The position numbers were made by a program, and so were the translations under genes. From Candidatus Dojkabacteria bacterium UBA3081 (GTDB taxonomy: Bacteria > Patescibacteriota > Dojkabacteria > SC72): DNA of 23,005 nucleotides. This document shows positions 7,367-14,680 of the stretch, piece by piece (positions within the stretch are counted from its first letter, which is position 1; the number at the start of each line of letters is the position of its first letter). Where the stretch lies: assembly GCA_002366615.1 (NCBI GenBank), contig DFBL01000030.1, forward strand, positions 1 to 23,005. The letters are read 5' to 3'. Below the pieces are notes generated by a model, which made no database searches, was not told the origin of the DNA, and worked only from the letters and a program-made list of their open reading frames with translations.

Positions 7367-8149
7367 ATGATTGATTATGAAAAAATTTCAACAAGCTTGA
7401 AAGAAAGAAATATAGGGTCCGTACTCTTTGATATGGATAATACCCTTGTACAAACACATAGATACTACAAAGAAGAGCATGAAATTGTCCTAAGAGATAT
7501 TCTAAAAGATATATATTATGAAATGACAGATGAGGATATTGATAGGGCAATGGAAGATATATATATGATAGTTTTAGAAATATATTCTAAAAACCCAAGA
7601 CCAGTACTAATTGATGAACAAATTAGAAAAGGTTTTGTAAAATATTTTGAGGAAAGAAATCAAGAAAACCTGATTCCTGAAAATATTGGGAAGATATTAA
7701 AGGAGGCTTTTTCTTTTTTCTACAAAAAATCTCCTATTCTTTTCCCGTCTAGTATAGAGATACTGAACTTACTAAAAAAGTTTAATATATCTAAGGGAGT
7801 ATACTCTCATGCACAGTATGATTGGACAAAGATTAAGATAGAACTACTTAAACAGCTATATCAGAAAAAATATAATAGAGAATTAGAATTACCCTTCTTT
7901 ACTACAGATATTAGTGATGAAAAAGATCTAAAAGGGTGGAGTAAGGCAATTGAACACCTAGATTTTAAAAAGGAAACAACCTTAGTTATTGGTGATAGTT
8001 TAACCTCTGATATATTACCTGCAATTAATGCAGAAATTAAAAACTTAGTATATATCTCAAAGAAAGATGATATCCCCTGGGAGGAATTACCTAACGATGT
8101 ATCAATTAAGATAGTGGAAAACATTGGAGAACTGCTTAACGACTTCTAA
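7367..8149 (+). CDS. HAD-superfamily hydrolase (phosphatase-like)
   Basis: A 260-residue protein with the full HAD signature. Motif I is LFDMDNTLVQ, with nucleophile Asp22 and acid/base Asp24. An alpha-helical cap of about 95 residues follows (30-125). Motif II is GVYSH (Ser147), a lysine near 187-192 serves as motif III, and motif IV is VIGDSLTSD, with Asp210 and Asp215 for Mg2+. This is the cap C1 layout of phosphoglycolate phosphatase/haloacid dehalogenase relatives, so it probably removes phosphate from a small metabolite; the substrate cannot be read from sequence. TACAAT (7352-7357) ends 9 nt before the ATG. Its last 14 bp overlap the end of the convergent FAD-dehydrogenase gene. Confidence 0.85.
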   Translation: MIDYEKISTSLKERNIGSVLFDMDNTLVQTHRYYKEEHEIVLRDILKDIYYEMTDEDIDRAMEDIYMIVLEIYSKNPRPVLIDEQIRKGFVKYFEERNQENLIPENIGKILKEAFSFFYKKSPILFPSSIEILNLLKKFNISKGVYSHAQYDWTKIKIELLKQLYQKKYNRELELPFFTTDISDEKDLKGWSKAIEHLDFKKETTLVIGDSLTSDILPAINAEIKNLVYISKKDDIPWEELPNDVSIKIVENIGELLNDF

Positions 8150-9482
8150 TCATTCCCCTGGCAGCCATAATACCGGTAACAGCAGCGCCTGTAATAGAAC
8201 CAGATAGCCCTGCAGCATCACCAGCGACATACAACCCCTTTACTGATGTCTCCAATGTCTTCTTAGTTTTAATCTTGGAGGACCTAAATTTTACCTCAGG
8301 TGCATAAAGTAGTGTAGAGCCTGCATTTATACCAGGCATTACCTTGTCTAATTTCTCTAACCCTTCTAAAAGATTTAGTACTACTCTATGTGGGAGACCC
8401 ATGGATATATCACCTGGGACAACGTCCTTAAGAGATGGTTCTACAAAAGATTTTTCTAATCTAGACCATGTACTTCTTCTCCCATCTCTTAAATCATAAA
8501 GAGTTTGAAGTAGAGGTTTTCCCCCTCCTAACAAAGATACTAATTCAGCAACTGATTTTGCATAAGCTATGGAATTTTCTAAAGGCTCCTTTAAATTTAC
8601 TTCACACAAAAATGCAAAGTTAGAATTTTTACCCAAATGATCAGAGTTAGAATGTCCATTTACACATATGTAGTTATCATATCTTTCTATAGATACCAAA
8701 CCATTTGGACAACTACAAAAAGTTCTTACAATATCTTGATATGTTTTTGTTCTCACCTTATATACAGTTTCATACAGTGTCTCAGCCTGTCTTTGCATAA
8801 TGGAAGAGGGGAATTCTACTCTAACACCAACTTCTACCTTGTCATAGATATACTTAATATCATATTTATCCGCTAATTTTTGTAACCATCTAGCATTTAA
8901 TCTTCCCGGAGTTAAGAGTACTTTTTCCCCATATATCTTTTTACCTTTATCTGTAACAACTCCCTCAATTTTTCCCTCTTTAACAATGATATCTTCAATT
9001 TTAGTCCTATCTAGTATCTCAACTCCCTTTTCAAGAAAATAGTCTTGAACATCTTTAATAAAGACTCTAAGTCTATCTGTACCTACATGTCTAGCTTTTC
9101 TTAAAACAAGCTCTACATCATTTACCTCTGCCTCTTTAATTAAGTTTTTTAATTCCTCTGTTTGTTTGGGATAGTATTGGGCATCTATTTCAAAATCATT
9201 AAATATACTGTCTACATAATCCAATATTTTTTGATATGAGGATTTAGATATTAGATGGAAAGCTTTCTCATGAGACAGGTTAGCTGTTAGTGTTAACTTC
9301 CCATCAGAGTATGTTCCAGCACCACCAAATCCCATCATTACTTCTGAGGGCTTTCTATTTTCAACTCTTTCTCCTAAATCTATTATTGCTATTTTAGCTG
9401 TTTTTTTCTTTTTAAGTATTTCATAACAAGCAAACATTCCTGCTGGACCAGCTCCTACTATTATGTAATCATACTTTTTCAT
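8136..9482 (-). CDS. FAD-dependent dehydrogenase (COG2509-like)
   Basis: A 448-residue flavoprotein. The N-terminus YDYIIVGAGPAGMFACYE is a Rossmann FAD-binding motif (GxGxxG) ending in an acidic residue region (IIDLGERV). MGFGGAGTYSDGKL (about 50-63) and the C-terminal GLYVAGDAAGLSGSITGAAV second FAD motif match the uncharacterised NAD(FAD)-dependent dehydrogenase family COG2509. Family members are common in anaerobes and CPR, with no agreed substrate. TATAAT (9494-9489) ends 6 nt before the ATG, so the message is probably leaderless. It stands alone, convergent to the HAD gene with a 14-bp overlap of the 3' ends. Confidence 0.85.
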   Translation of the reverse strand: MKKYDYIIVGAGPAGMFACYEILKKKKTAKIAIIDLGERVENRKPSEVMMGFGGAGTYSDGKLTLTANLSHEKAFHLISKSSYQKILDYVDSIFNDFEIDAQYYPKQTEELKNLIKEAEVNDVELVLRKARHVGTDRLRVFIKDVQDYFLEKGVEILDRTKIEDIIVKEGKIEGVVTDKGKKIYGEKVLLTPGRLNARWLQKLADKYDIKYIYDKVEVGVRVEFPSSIMQRQAETLYETVYKVRTKTYQDIVRTFCSCPNGLVSIERYDNYICVNGHSNSDHLGKNSNFAFLCEVNLKEPLENSIAYAKSVAELVSLLGGGKPLLQTLYDLRDGRRSTWSRLEKSFVEPSLKDVVPGDISMGLPHRVVLNLLEGLEKLDKVMPGINAGSTLLYAPEVKFRSSKIKTKKTLETSVKGLYVAGDAAGLSGSITGAAVTGIMAARGMIRSR

Positions 9483-9488
9483 ATGGGA

Positions 9489-9494
9489 ATTATA
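9489..9494 (-). promoter_or_regulatory. Consensus -10 (TATAAT) 6 nt from the FAD-dehydrogenase start
   Basis: The minus strand reads CTGTATAATTCCCATATG, with a perfect TATAAT and a 6-nt gap to the ATG at 9482. Standard spacing puts the first transcribed base on the start codon. Confidence 0.6.
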
Positions 9495-9598
9495 CAGGTT
9501 ATCACCCCAATATACCCTTTTAGAGAAAAGTATTCAATATCATCCTTTCTTGACTTAAATTATCTCTTGTTGTTAAATATATTATTAACTTATCAAAA

Positions 9599-9604
9599 TA
9601 TATT
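9599..9604 (+). promoter_or_regulatory. -10 element 5 nt from the first DUF5667 gene
   Basis: TATATT followed by TAACT and the ATG at 9610. The spacing equals that of def and the two genes at 18809 and 19817. The region is very AT-rich, so a chance match is possible. Confidence 0.45.
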
Positions 9605-9609
9605 TAACT

Positions 9610-10230
9610 ATGAAGAACTTCTTACTTGCTTTCCTAGCAATAGGACTCATTGGTCTTCCTACCTTTGTATTTGCACAGGAGGATATGCTAATTACACCCA
9701 ATGAAACTGAAGAAATGGATGTTACAGTCCCCATAGCTCCAGATAGTCCATTCTACTTTTTAACCTCTGTGATTGAGGGTGTAGATCTCTTCCTTACCTT
9801 TAATGATGAAGCTAAATTAGATAAAGAATTAGTATTTGCTGATAGGAGAGTAGCAGAAATGGATATGGTAGCAGCCGAAGGCGATACTGAATTACTAGAG
9901 AAATTACAAAACAAATATGAAAAACATATTCAAAATGCAGAGAAGATAGCTGCAAAAAACCAGGAAAAAGAAACCGAAATGGTTAAAAAGATTACTCAAG
10001 CACAAGAAGAACATATTAGAAAATTAGAAGATGTAGCAGAAAAAGTACCTCTAAAGGCAAAGGAGAGTATAGATAGGGTAATTGATGATACCGAGAATAA
10101 GTTTAACAACGCGAATACTGATAATAGTCAATCAGATCCTACAGGAAATGGTGAAAGTGGTAATGAGAATGGTAGTGATTCTAGCTCTAATGGTAGCGCT
10201 GGAGATAATGGTACAGGAGGAAATAACTAA
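9610..10230 (+). CDS. Secreted DUF5667-like protein, paralog 1
   Basis: A 206-residue exported protein. The signal peptide is residues 1-22 (MKNFLLAFLAIGLIG core, cleavage near FVFA|QED). The domain at about 44-165 opens with PDSPFYFLTSVIEGVDLFLT and continues with FADRRVAEMDMVAAEGD, then long charged helices; this is the layout of DUF5667, a helical secreted domain frequent in CPR and some Gram-positive bacteria. The last 40 residues are low-complexity Asn/Ser/Gly/Asp, a flexible tail or wall spacer. No enzymatic motif is seen. It is followed by a strong terminator and a second copy of the same architecture at 10349, with which it shares the core but not the tail. Confidence 0.75.
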   Translation: MKNFLLAFLAIGLIGLPTFVFAQEDMLITPNETEEMDVTVPIAPDSPFYFLTSVIEGVDLFLTFNDEAKLDKELVFADRRVAEMDMVAAEGDTELLEKLQNKYEKHIQNAEKIAAKNQEKETEMVKKITQAQEEHIRKLEDVAEKVPLKAKESIDRVIDDTENKFNNANTDNSQSDPTGNGESGNENGSDSSSNGSAGDNGTGGNN

Positions 10231-10249
10231 ATATTATCTTTTGTATACA

Positions 10250-10284
10250 AAAGGATCTGTGCTAATTACACAGGTCCTTTTTTT
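10250..10284 (+). terminator. Strong intrinsic terminator between the DUF5667 paralogs
   Basis: AAAGGATCTGTG (10250-10261) pairs with CACAGGTCCTTT (10269-10280) as a 12-bp stem with one G-T wobble and a 7-nt loop, running into seven Ts (10278-10284). It separates the two paralogs into different transcription units. Confidence 0.85.
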
Positions 10285-10348
10285 GTTGTATTAACAAATA
10301 TATATATTTCTGCTAAATTAGAGTAATAAGTTTAATATACATATATTT

Positions 10349-10978
10349 ATGAAAAAGTATGTAACTGTTTTACTACTTCTTTTCATCTTTATCCCATTTA
10401 CTCCAATATTTGGACAAGAGGAGGAATTAGAAGAAAGCGAAGTAATTGAACAAGATGATACAGAAGAGGTAGGAGATACCAAAGATGAAGGAGAAGAGGA
10501 AGAGGTAGCTGATCCAACAAAACCCTTGTATTTCTTCACTACCGCTATTGAGCAGATAGAGCTCTTCTTTACCTTTGATGATGACAAAAAGATAGAGAAA
10601 AGATTAGAGTTCGCTGAAAAGAGAATAGCTGAGATGGCTCTAATGGCAAAGCAAGGGAATGAAGCTGAATTTGAAAAGATACAAGCTAGGTATGAAAGAC
10701 AGATAGAACAGGCGTTAAAGATAGCTAACAAACACTCCGAGATGGCACAAGAAAAAGTAGAGAGGATAGAACAAAGTAGGGAAAAACATATTCAAACTTT
10801 GAAAAAAGTTTCTGGACAGGTCTCAGAACAAGCAAAGCCTAGTATAGAGAAAGTAATAGAAAAAACACAACTTAAATATGATATGGATAAAGAGGAGTGG
10901 AAAGCATTAAAGAAAGCAGACCGAGGAAATAGCGATAAGGATTCTGATGAGACAGAGCAAGAAGACACAGAAGAGTAA
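10349..10978 (+). CDS. Secreted DUF5667-like protein, paralog 2 with acidic tails
   Basis: A 209-residue exported protein with a signal peptide at 1-22 (cleavage near IFG|QEE). A 30-residue Glu/Asp-rich segment follows, then the DUF5667-like core at about 55-175: PLYFFTTAIEQIELFFTFDD, FAEKRIAEMALMAKQGN, then predicted coiled helices with regular Glu/Lys spacing. The C-terminus is again acidic (DETEQEDTEE). Core residues line up with paralog 1 (YFFxTxIE, LFxTF, FAxxRxAEM), so the pair arose by tandem duplication. The acidic flanks differ from paralog 1's neutral Ser/Gly/Asn tail, suggesting different binding partners or Ca2+ affinity. TATACA (10336-10341) ends 7 nt before the ATG. Confidence 0.75.
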   Translation: MKKYVTVLLLLFIFIPFTPIFGQEEELEESEVIEQDDTEEVGDTKDEGEEEEVADPTKPLYFFTTAIEQIELFFTFDDDKKIEKRLEFAEKRIAEMALMAKQGNEAEFEKIQARYERQIEQALKIANKHSEMAQEKVERIEQSREKHIQTLKKVSGQVSEQAKPSIEKVIEKTQLKYDMDKEEWKALKKADRGNSDKDSDETEQEDTEE

Positions 10979-11005
10979 TTCGTGTAGAGTTAATTAAAAA
11001 AACAA

Positions 11006-11011
11006 TATAAT
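11006..11011 (+). promoter_or_regulatory. -10 element (TATAAT) before the subtilase gene
   Basis: A perfect TATAAT lies 5 nt before an in-frame TTG (11017) and 20 nt before the first in-frame ATG (11032). Transcription should start near 11017-11018. The message is therefore either leaderless with TTG or has a 14-15 nt leader without Shine-Dalgarno. Confidence 0.5.
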
Positions 11012-11031
11012 TTTAATTGTTGTCTATTAAT

Positions 11032-12816
11032 ATGAAGAAAAATAGAAATACCTATGAATACCTAGGAGGAGGATTACTTTTCTTAGGAATTTCTTTGTTT
11101 GTTCTAATTGTTTCTTTGATACTCTCCATTGGCCAACAGGAAACTGAGATAGATATTAATGAAGAGTCTGTAACTTCTAGATATATTAATGTTAGCTTTC
11201 CGGTTACACAGGCAGAGACAGACAAGCCTGTTGTAATTGATGAAAAAATAGATGAAAGTAAACAGGGTATTCTTAAGGTAGAAGAGAATAGAAAAGTTCT
11301 AACAATTCCAAATACTCTTTCTGAAAATGAAAAAGCGAAACTTGAAGATATATACTCCATCCAATTTACACAAGATACCGAAAGAAATGGGGTGTATGTT
11401 ATCAATATAACCCAAAATACAGATATAGCAGCTCTAGAAAAAGAATTAGAAGTAGATATAGAAACTGATATCCCTGTAAAAATGGCTACAGATACAATAG
11501 ATTGGGGTATATCAAGAATAGGGGCTAATCAAGTGTGGGAAAAAGGAAGTGGTCAAGGAATAATAATTGCAATTATTGATACTGGGGTACAAAAGGATCA
11601 CCCTGATTTAGTTTCTAATCTTACAACTGGTTATGATTTTGTAAACAGTGATACAGATGCAACAGACGATCATGGTCATGGTACACATGTAGCTGGGATA
11701 GCAAATGCCACCTTAAACCAAGTGGGTTCAGTAGGAGTAAGTAATAGCTCTACAATACTCCCTATAAAAGTATTAAACAGTTCAGGATATGGGTATCTTT
11801 CTGATGTAGCCAAGGGAGTATATTATGCCGCAGATAATGGAGCAAGAGTTATTAACCTAAGTCTTGGAGCACCATCTGATTCTGATACTTTAAGAAACGC
11901 TATTCTTTACGCTACTAGAAAAGATGTTGTAATAGTTGCAGCTGCAGGAAATGATGGAGGAGCACCTTGCTCTTACCCAGCAGCTTACAATGAGGTGATT
12001 TGTGTAATGGCAACAGACAGTAGAAATATGTTAGCTAGTTTTAGTAATATAGGTGGGGATATCTCCGCTCCTGGGGTTTCTAACTACTCAACATACCTAG
12101 GAAGTACATATAAAACCCTAAGTGGAACGAGTATGGCCTCTCCTCATATAGCTGGGGCTGCCGCACTGCTTCTCTCCATTTGTCCTACTTGCTCATCTTT
12201 TGAGATTAGGGACCTAATTAATGAGACTGCAATTGACTTGGGAGAACAAGGAAAAGATATACTTTTTGGATATGGTTTGGTTGATTTAACATCCGCTGTT
12301 GAAAAACTTCAACCAACAGAGGAAGGATTAGAGGAAATAATTACACAAACTCCTTCAGATGAAACAGAACCTCTACAAGATACTGAAGAGACTACAAAAC
12401 CAGTCAAAAAAGTAAGAGAAGAGAATCCAATTGTACCAGAAATATATATAACTCAACCTACTGAAACTAGGGGTAATAAATATATTCCAACCCAAGTTGG
12501 AGATATTGAAGTTAAATATACTCTTAGCCCTGTAGATAGTAACAGTAAACTTACAAAAGTAGTATTGTATTTAGATAATGAAGAAATTTCTTCTAGTACA
12601 CTACAAGAGGATACATTTATAGTTGAAGGTCCTTTGTTAAACCATTCTCAACACTGGGTAAAGGTTGTTGCACAGTTTAATGATGACAGAGAAGCTAAAG
12701 ACCAAATTTTAATAGATCTAACATATCTTAAATCATTACAAAGAAAGTCTTCTAGATCTGTTCTTGGAATATCAACCTCTATTTTCGATTGGCTTAATAT
12801 CTTTATAGGGAGATAA
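11032..12816 (+). CDS. Membrane-anchored subtilisin-like serine protease (S8)
   Basis: A protein of 594 residues from the ATG, or 599 from the TTG at 11017; positions here use the TTG numbering. Basic N-terminus, membrane helix 17-38, a propeptide-like region of about 120 residues, then the S8 catalytic domain (about 160-430). The triad is complete: Asp188 in AIIDTGVQKDHPDL, His221 in DDHGHGTHVAG and Ser372 in SGTSMASPHIAG, with oxyanion Asn312 in AAAGNDG. Cysteines at 318/329 and 389/392 could form two disulfides, fitting an extracellular site. After an acidic Thr/Glu linker (430-465) comes a beta-sandwich-like domain ending in a short hydrophobic tail (IFDWLNIFIGR). It lies among secreted DUF5667 and Ig-like proteins, its possible substrates or partners. 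Confidence 0.92.
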   Translation: MKKNRNTYEYLGGGLLFLGISLFVLIVSLILSIGQQETEIDINEESVTSRYINVSFPVTQAETDKPVVIDEKIDESKQGILKVEENRKVLTIPNTLSENEKAKLEDIYSIQFTQDTERNGVYVINITQNTDIAALEKELEVDIETDIPVKMATDTIDWGISRIGANQVWEKGSGQGIIIAIIDTGVQKDHPDLVSNLTTGYDFVNSDTDATDDHGHGTHVAGIANATLNQVGSVGVSNSSTILPIKVLNSSGYGYLSDVAKGVYYAADNGARVINLSLGAPSDSDTLRNAILYATRKDVVIVAAAGNDGGAPCSYPAAYNEVICVMATDSRNMLASFSNIGGDISAPGVSNYSTYLGSTYKTLSGTSMASPHIAGAAALLLSICPTCSSFEIRDLINETAIDLGEQGKDILFGYGLVDLTSAVEKLQPTEEGLEEIITQTPSDETEPLQDTEETTKPVKKVREENPIVPEIYITQPTETRGNKYIPTQVGDIEVKYTLSPVDSNSKLTKVVLYLDNEEISSSTLQEDTFIVEGPLLNHSQHWVKVVAQFNDDREAKDQILIDLTYLKSLQRKSSRSVLGISTSIFDWLNIFIGR

Positions 12817-12842
12817 GACTAGTCAATTACTGTTTTGGGGTA

Positions 12843-12851
12843 TGGTATAAT
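12843..12851 (+). promoter_or_regulatory. Extended -10 promoter of def
   Basis: TGGTATAAT is a perfect extended -10 (TGn plus TATAAT, 12846-12851), followed by TAGGC and the def ATG at 12857. The 5-nt gap puts the transcription start at the ATG, so def is predicted leaderless. The same nine bases recur at 19803, and eight of the nine at 18795. Confidence 0.7.
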
Positions 12852-12856
12852 TAGGC

Positions 12857-13348
12857 ATGTTAAAAATGCTTAAGATATATACAATTAAAAATTCCAAAGA
12901 GGAAAAGTTTCTAAGAGAGAAAACAGATGAGGTAAGTAAATCACAGATAGAAGACAAAGAGTTTCAGACCTTTATCGATAACCTTATCTACACTGCTCAA
13001 AAGTTTGAATCAGAAGATGGCTATTTAAGTGTAGGATTGGCCGCAATACAGGTAGGTAAAAAGGACAAGCTTTTTGCTTTCTTTAGAGAAGACATTCAAG
13101 ACTTTGAAGTTATGATTAATCCTGAAATAGAGATCGTCTCACCAATACAGGAAATAGAAAAAGAAGGTTGTCTAAGTATCCCTGGCGTTGAAGGGAAAGT
13201 AGCAAGATTTAGAAAAATAAGGGTTAGATATTTAGATAGGAATGGAAAAAGGAAAAGAGAAACATTTACTAGAATGGATGCAAGAGAAATACAACATGAA
13301 TTTGACCATACTCAAGGCATTCTTTTTACTGACAAATTAATAGACTAG
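12857..13348 (+). CDS. def: Peptide deformylase
   Basis: A 163-residue metalloenzyme that removes the formyl group from the N-terminal methionine of new proteins. All three motifs are present: GLAAIQVG (motif 1, normally GxGxAAxQ, with Leu for the second Gly), EGCLSIPG with the metal-binding Cys, and QHEFDHTQG (HExxH) with two His ligands and the catalytic Glu. Length is normal. The region between the helix and motif 1 is longer and more charged than in E. coli. The predicted leaderless promoter directly before it suggests its own transcription within the surface-protein block. Confidence 0.95.
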   Translation: MLKMLKIYTIKNSKEEKFLREKTDEVSKSQIEDKEFQTFIDNLIYTAQKFESEDGYLSVGLAAIQVGKKDKLFAFFREDIQDFEVMINPEIEIVSPIQEIEKEGCLSIPGVEGKVARFRKIRVRYLDRNGKRKRETFTRMDAREIQHEFDHTQGILFTDKLID

Positions 13349-13405
13349 AAAATTTCTAACTTTCCATATACAATATATACTGATTATATTTAACAAAAAG
13401 TTCTA

Positions 13406-14566
13406 ATGTTGAAAATATTTACTGTCTTACTATTTCTTTCAACAATATTTACTCCTGTATTAGCTCAAGAAGATACTACGATAGAAGAGGTGAGAGAAAA
13501 CAGAGAGGTATTAGCGGAAGAAATAGATGAATTAGAAATTAAAGAAGAAGAAAGAGCTAATGCTAAAGCTGACTTGCTTGGAATTACACTTCCTGAATAT
13601 ACCGACAACCCTAACTATGTAATTACCTTCAAGGATCCATCTCAAGATGCCCTTGGTGTTGAAATTGAGTTGGACGGAAAAGATTGGACAGAGATTAGTA
13701 GTCCTTACACCTTTCCTGCATTAAGCATTGGAGAGCATAATATAAGATTTAGATTTACTGATGAGGACGGCCAAGTACAAATCCTTGAGCATGAACTAAT
13801 CGTTATCCCTCGTCCTCCAATTATTAACTCTCCTGAAATTGAGAAGGACTTTATCACAATTGGGGGTAGTGCACTGTCTAATTCTGAAATTATATATACC
13901 ATTACGATAAATTCCTTCAATCAAAATGAAATAGTTACTTCAGATGGGAGTGGGAATTGGTCTGTTAATTTCTCTCCCGAAAGTGGTCTTTCTGATGGTA
14001 TCTACACCTTTACTGTATATAGTAGGAAATATGGATATGCTAGCAACCTCTCCGAACCACTGGTTTTTGCTGTTGGAGAAGGAAATGAAACCATTTTAGA
14101 TAGTAGCTCTTCTTCCAAAGAGATATATTTCTCCTTTAAAGAAATAAGTAGAGAAAATATTAAAGATGTTGTCAAAGATAATAGAGATTTAATCTTTCTT
14201 ACAATTGGAGCTTTTCTCTGCGGAGGAGTTATCTTTGTTTTTCTAAAAGGTTTGTTTACCGGTAAAAGAAGGGAAAAAGAGTTAAAAAAAGCAGAGGATT
14301 TGATACACAAACATAACAATACAAACAACAAAGAAAAAACTTTAAAGGAGCTCTTTGGAGAAGAAGGAAAAACTAAGAAAGAGGAAACTAAAGATGAAGA
14401 AAAAGAAAAGGTAAAAGAAAAGATTCGTATCGTTAATAAGGATATATTTCTTAAAAATTTCAAAACTATAGATCCTGATGAAAAGGGTGGAAAAGAGAAA
14501 AAATTAAAGGATGTTAAAAAAAAGATAAAAGTATCTCTAACTTCTTCGCAAGAGGATTCTAAATAG
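13406..14566 (+). CDS. Single-pass surface protein with bacterial Ig-like domains
   Basis: A 386-residue protein. Signal peptide at 1-20 (cleavage near VLA|QED), then a charged coiled-coil stretch at about 24-56. A beta-rich segment (65-135) includes YTFPALSIGEHNIRFRFTD. A bacterial Ig-like domain (140-225) has the hallmark GSGNWSVNF...LSDGIYTFTVY pattern. A Ser/Lys linker precedes the membrane helix (262-281) and a 105-residue Lys/Glu-rich cytoplasmic tail. It is thus exported and anchored by a C-terminal helix, with a long intracellular tail that could bind cytosolic partners or nucleic acid. TATATT (13385-13390) would give a leader of about 9 nt. No enzyme motif; an adhesion or envelope-structural role is inference. 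Confidence 0.8.
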   Translation: MLKIFTVLLFLSTIFTPVLAQEDTTIEEVRENREVLAEEIDELEIKEEERANAKADLLGITLPEYTDNPNYVITFKDPSQDALGVEIELDGKDWTEISSPYTFPALSIGEHNIRFRFTDEDGQVQILEHELIVIPRPPIINSPEIEKDFITIGGSALSNSEIIYTITINSFNQNEIVTSDGSGNWSVNFSPESGLSDGIYTFTVYSRKYGYASNLSEPLVFAVGEGNETILDSSSSSKEIYFSFKEISRENIKDVVKDNRDLIFLTIGAFLCGGVIFVFLKGLFTGKRREKELKKAEDLIHKHNNTNNKEKTLKELFGEEGKTKKEETKDEEKEKVKEKIRIVNKDIFLKNFKTIDPDEKGGKEKKLKDVKKKIKVSLTSSQEDSK

Positions 14567-14571
14567 TTTTG

Positions 14572-14580
14572 TGATAAAAT
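14572..14580 (+). promoter_or_regulatory. Extended -10 promoter of tRNA-Leu
   Basis: TGATAAAAT (TGn plus TAAAAT, 14575-14580) ends 13 nt before the mature tRNA 5' end, leaving a 5-7 nt leader for RNase P. The same nine bases precede nifS. Confidence 0.55.
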
Positions 14581-14593
14581 CTCCATATATATA

Positions 14594-14678
14594 GCCAGAA
14601 TGGTGGAATAGGCAGACACGCTACGTTCAGAACGTAGTCTTCATTACGAAGGTGGGGGTTCAACTCCCCCTTCTGGCA
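14594..14678 (+). tRNA. trnL-CAG: tRNA-Leu (anticodon CAG)
   Basis: An 85-nt class II tRNA. The acceptor stem GCCAGAA (14594-14600) pairs with TTCTGGC (14671-14677), and the discriminator base is A. The anticodon stem CTACG/CGTAG encloses TTCAGAA, giving anticodon CAG (14628-14630). A long variable arm (TCTTC..GAAGG) is typical of tRNA-Leu, and the T arm is GGGGG/CCCCC around TTCAACT. The CCA end is not encoded. It ends 2 nt from the stop codon of the convergent gene. Confidence 0.97.
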
Positions 14679-14680
14679 TT

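Noticed and set aside
9483..9704. Plus-strand 73-codon frame before the first DUF5667 gene
   Set aside because: Overlaps both the FAD-dehydrogenase promoter and the DUF5667 signal peptide in another frame; no family features.
10318..10731. Minus-strand Ser/Cys-rich 137-codon frame
   Set aside because: Antisense to the Glu/Lys-rich DUF5667 paralog; Ser/Phe/Cys runs are the complement of Glu/Lys codons.
14002..14619. Minus-strand 205-codon Ser/Phe/Leu-rich frame
   Set aside because: Antisense to the Lys/Glu-rich tail of the Ig-like protein and running into tRNA-Leu.
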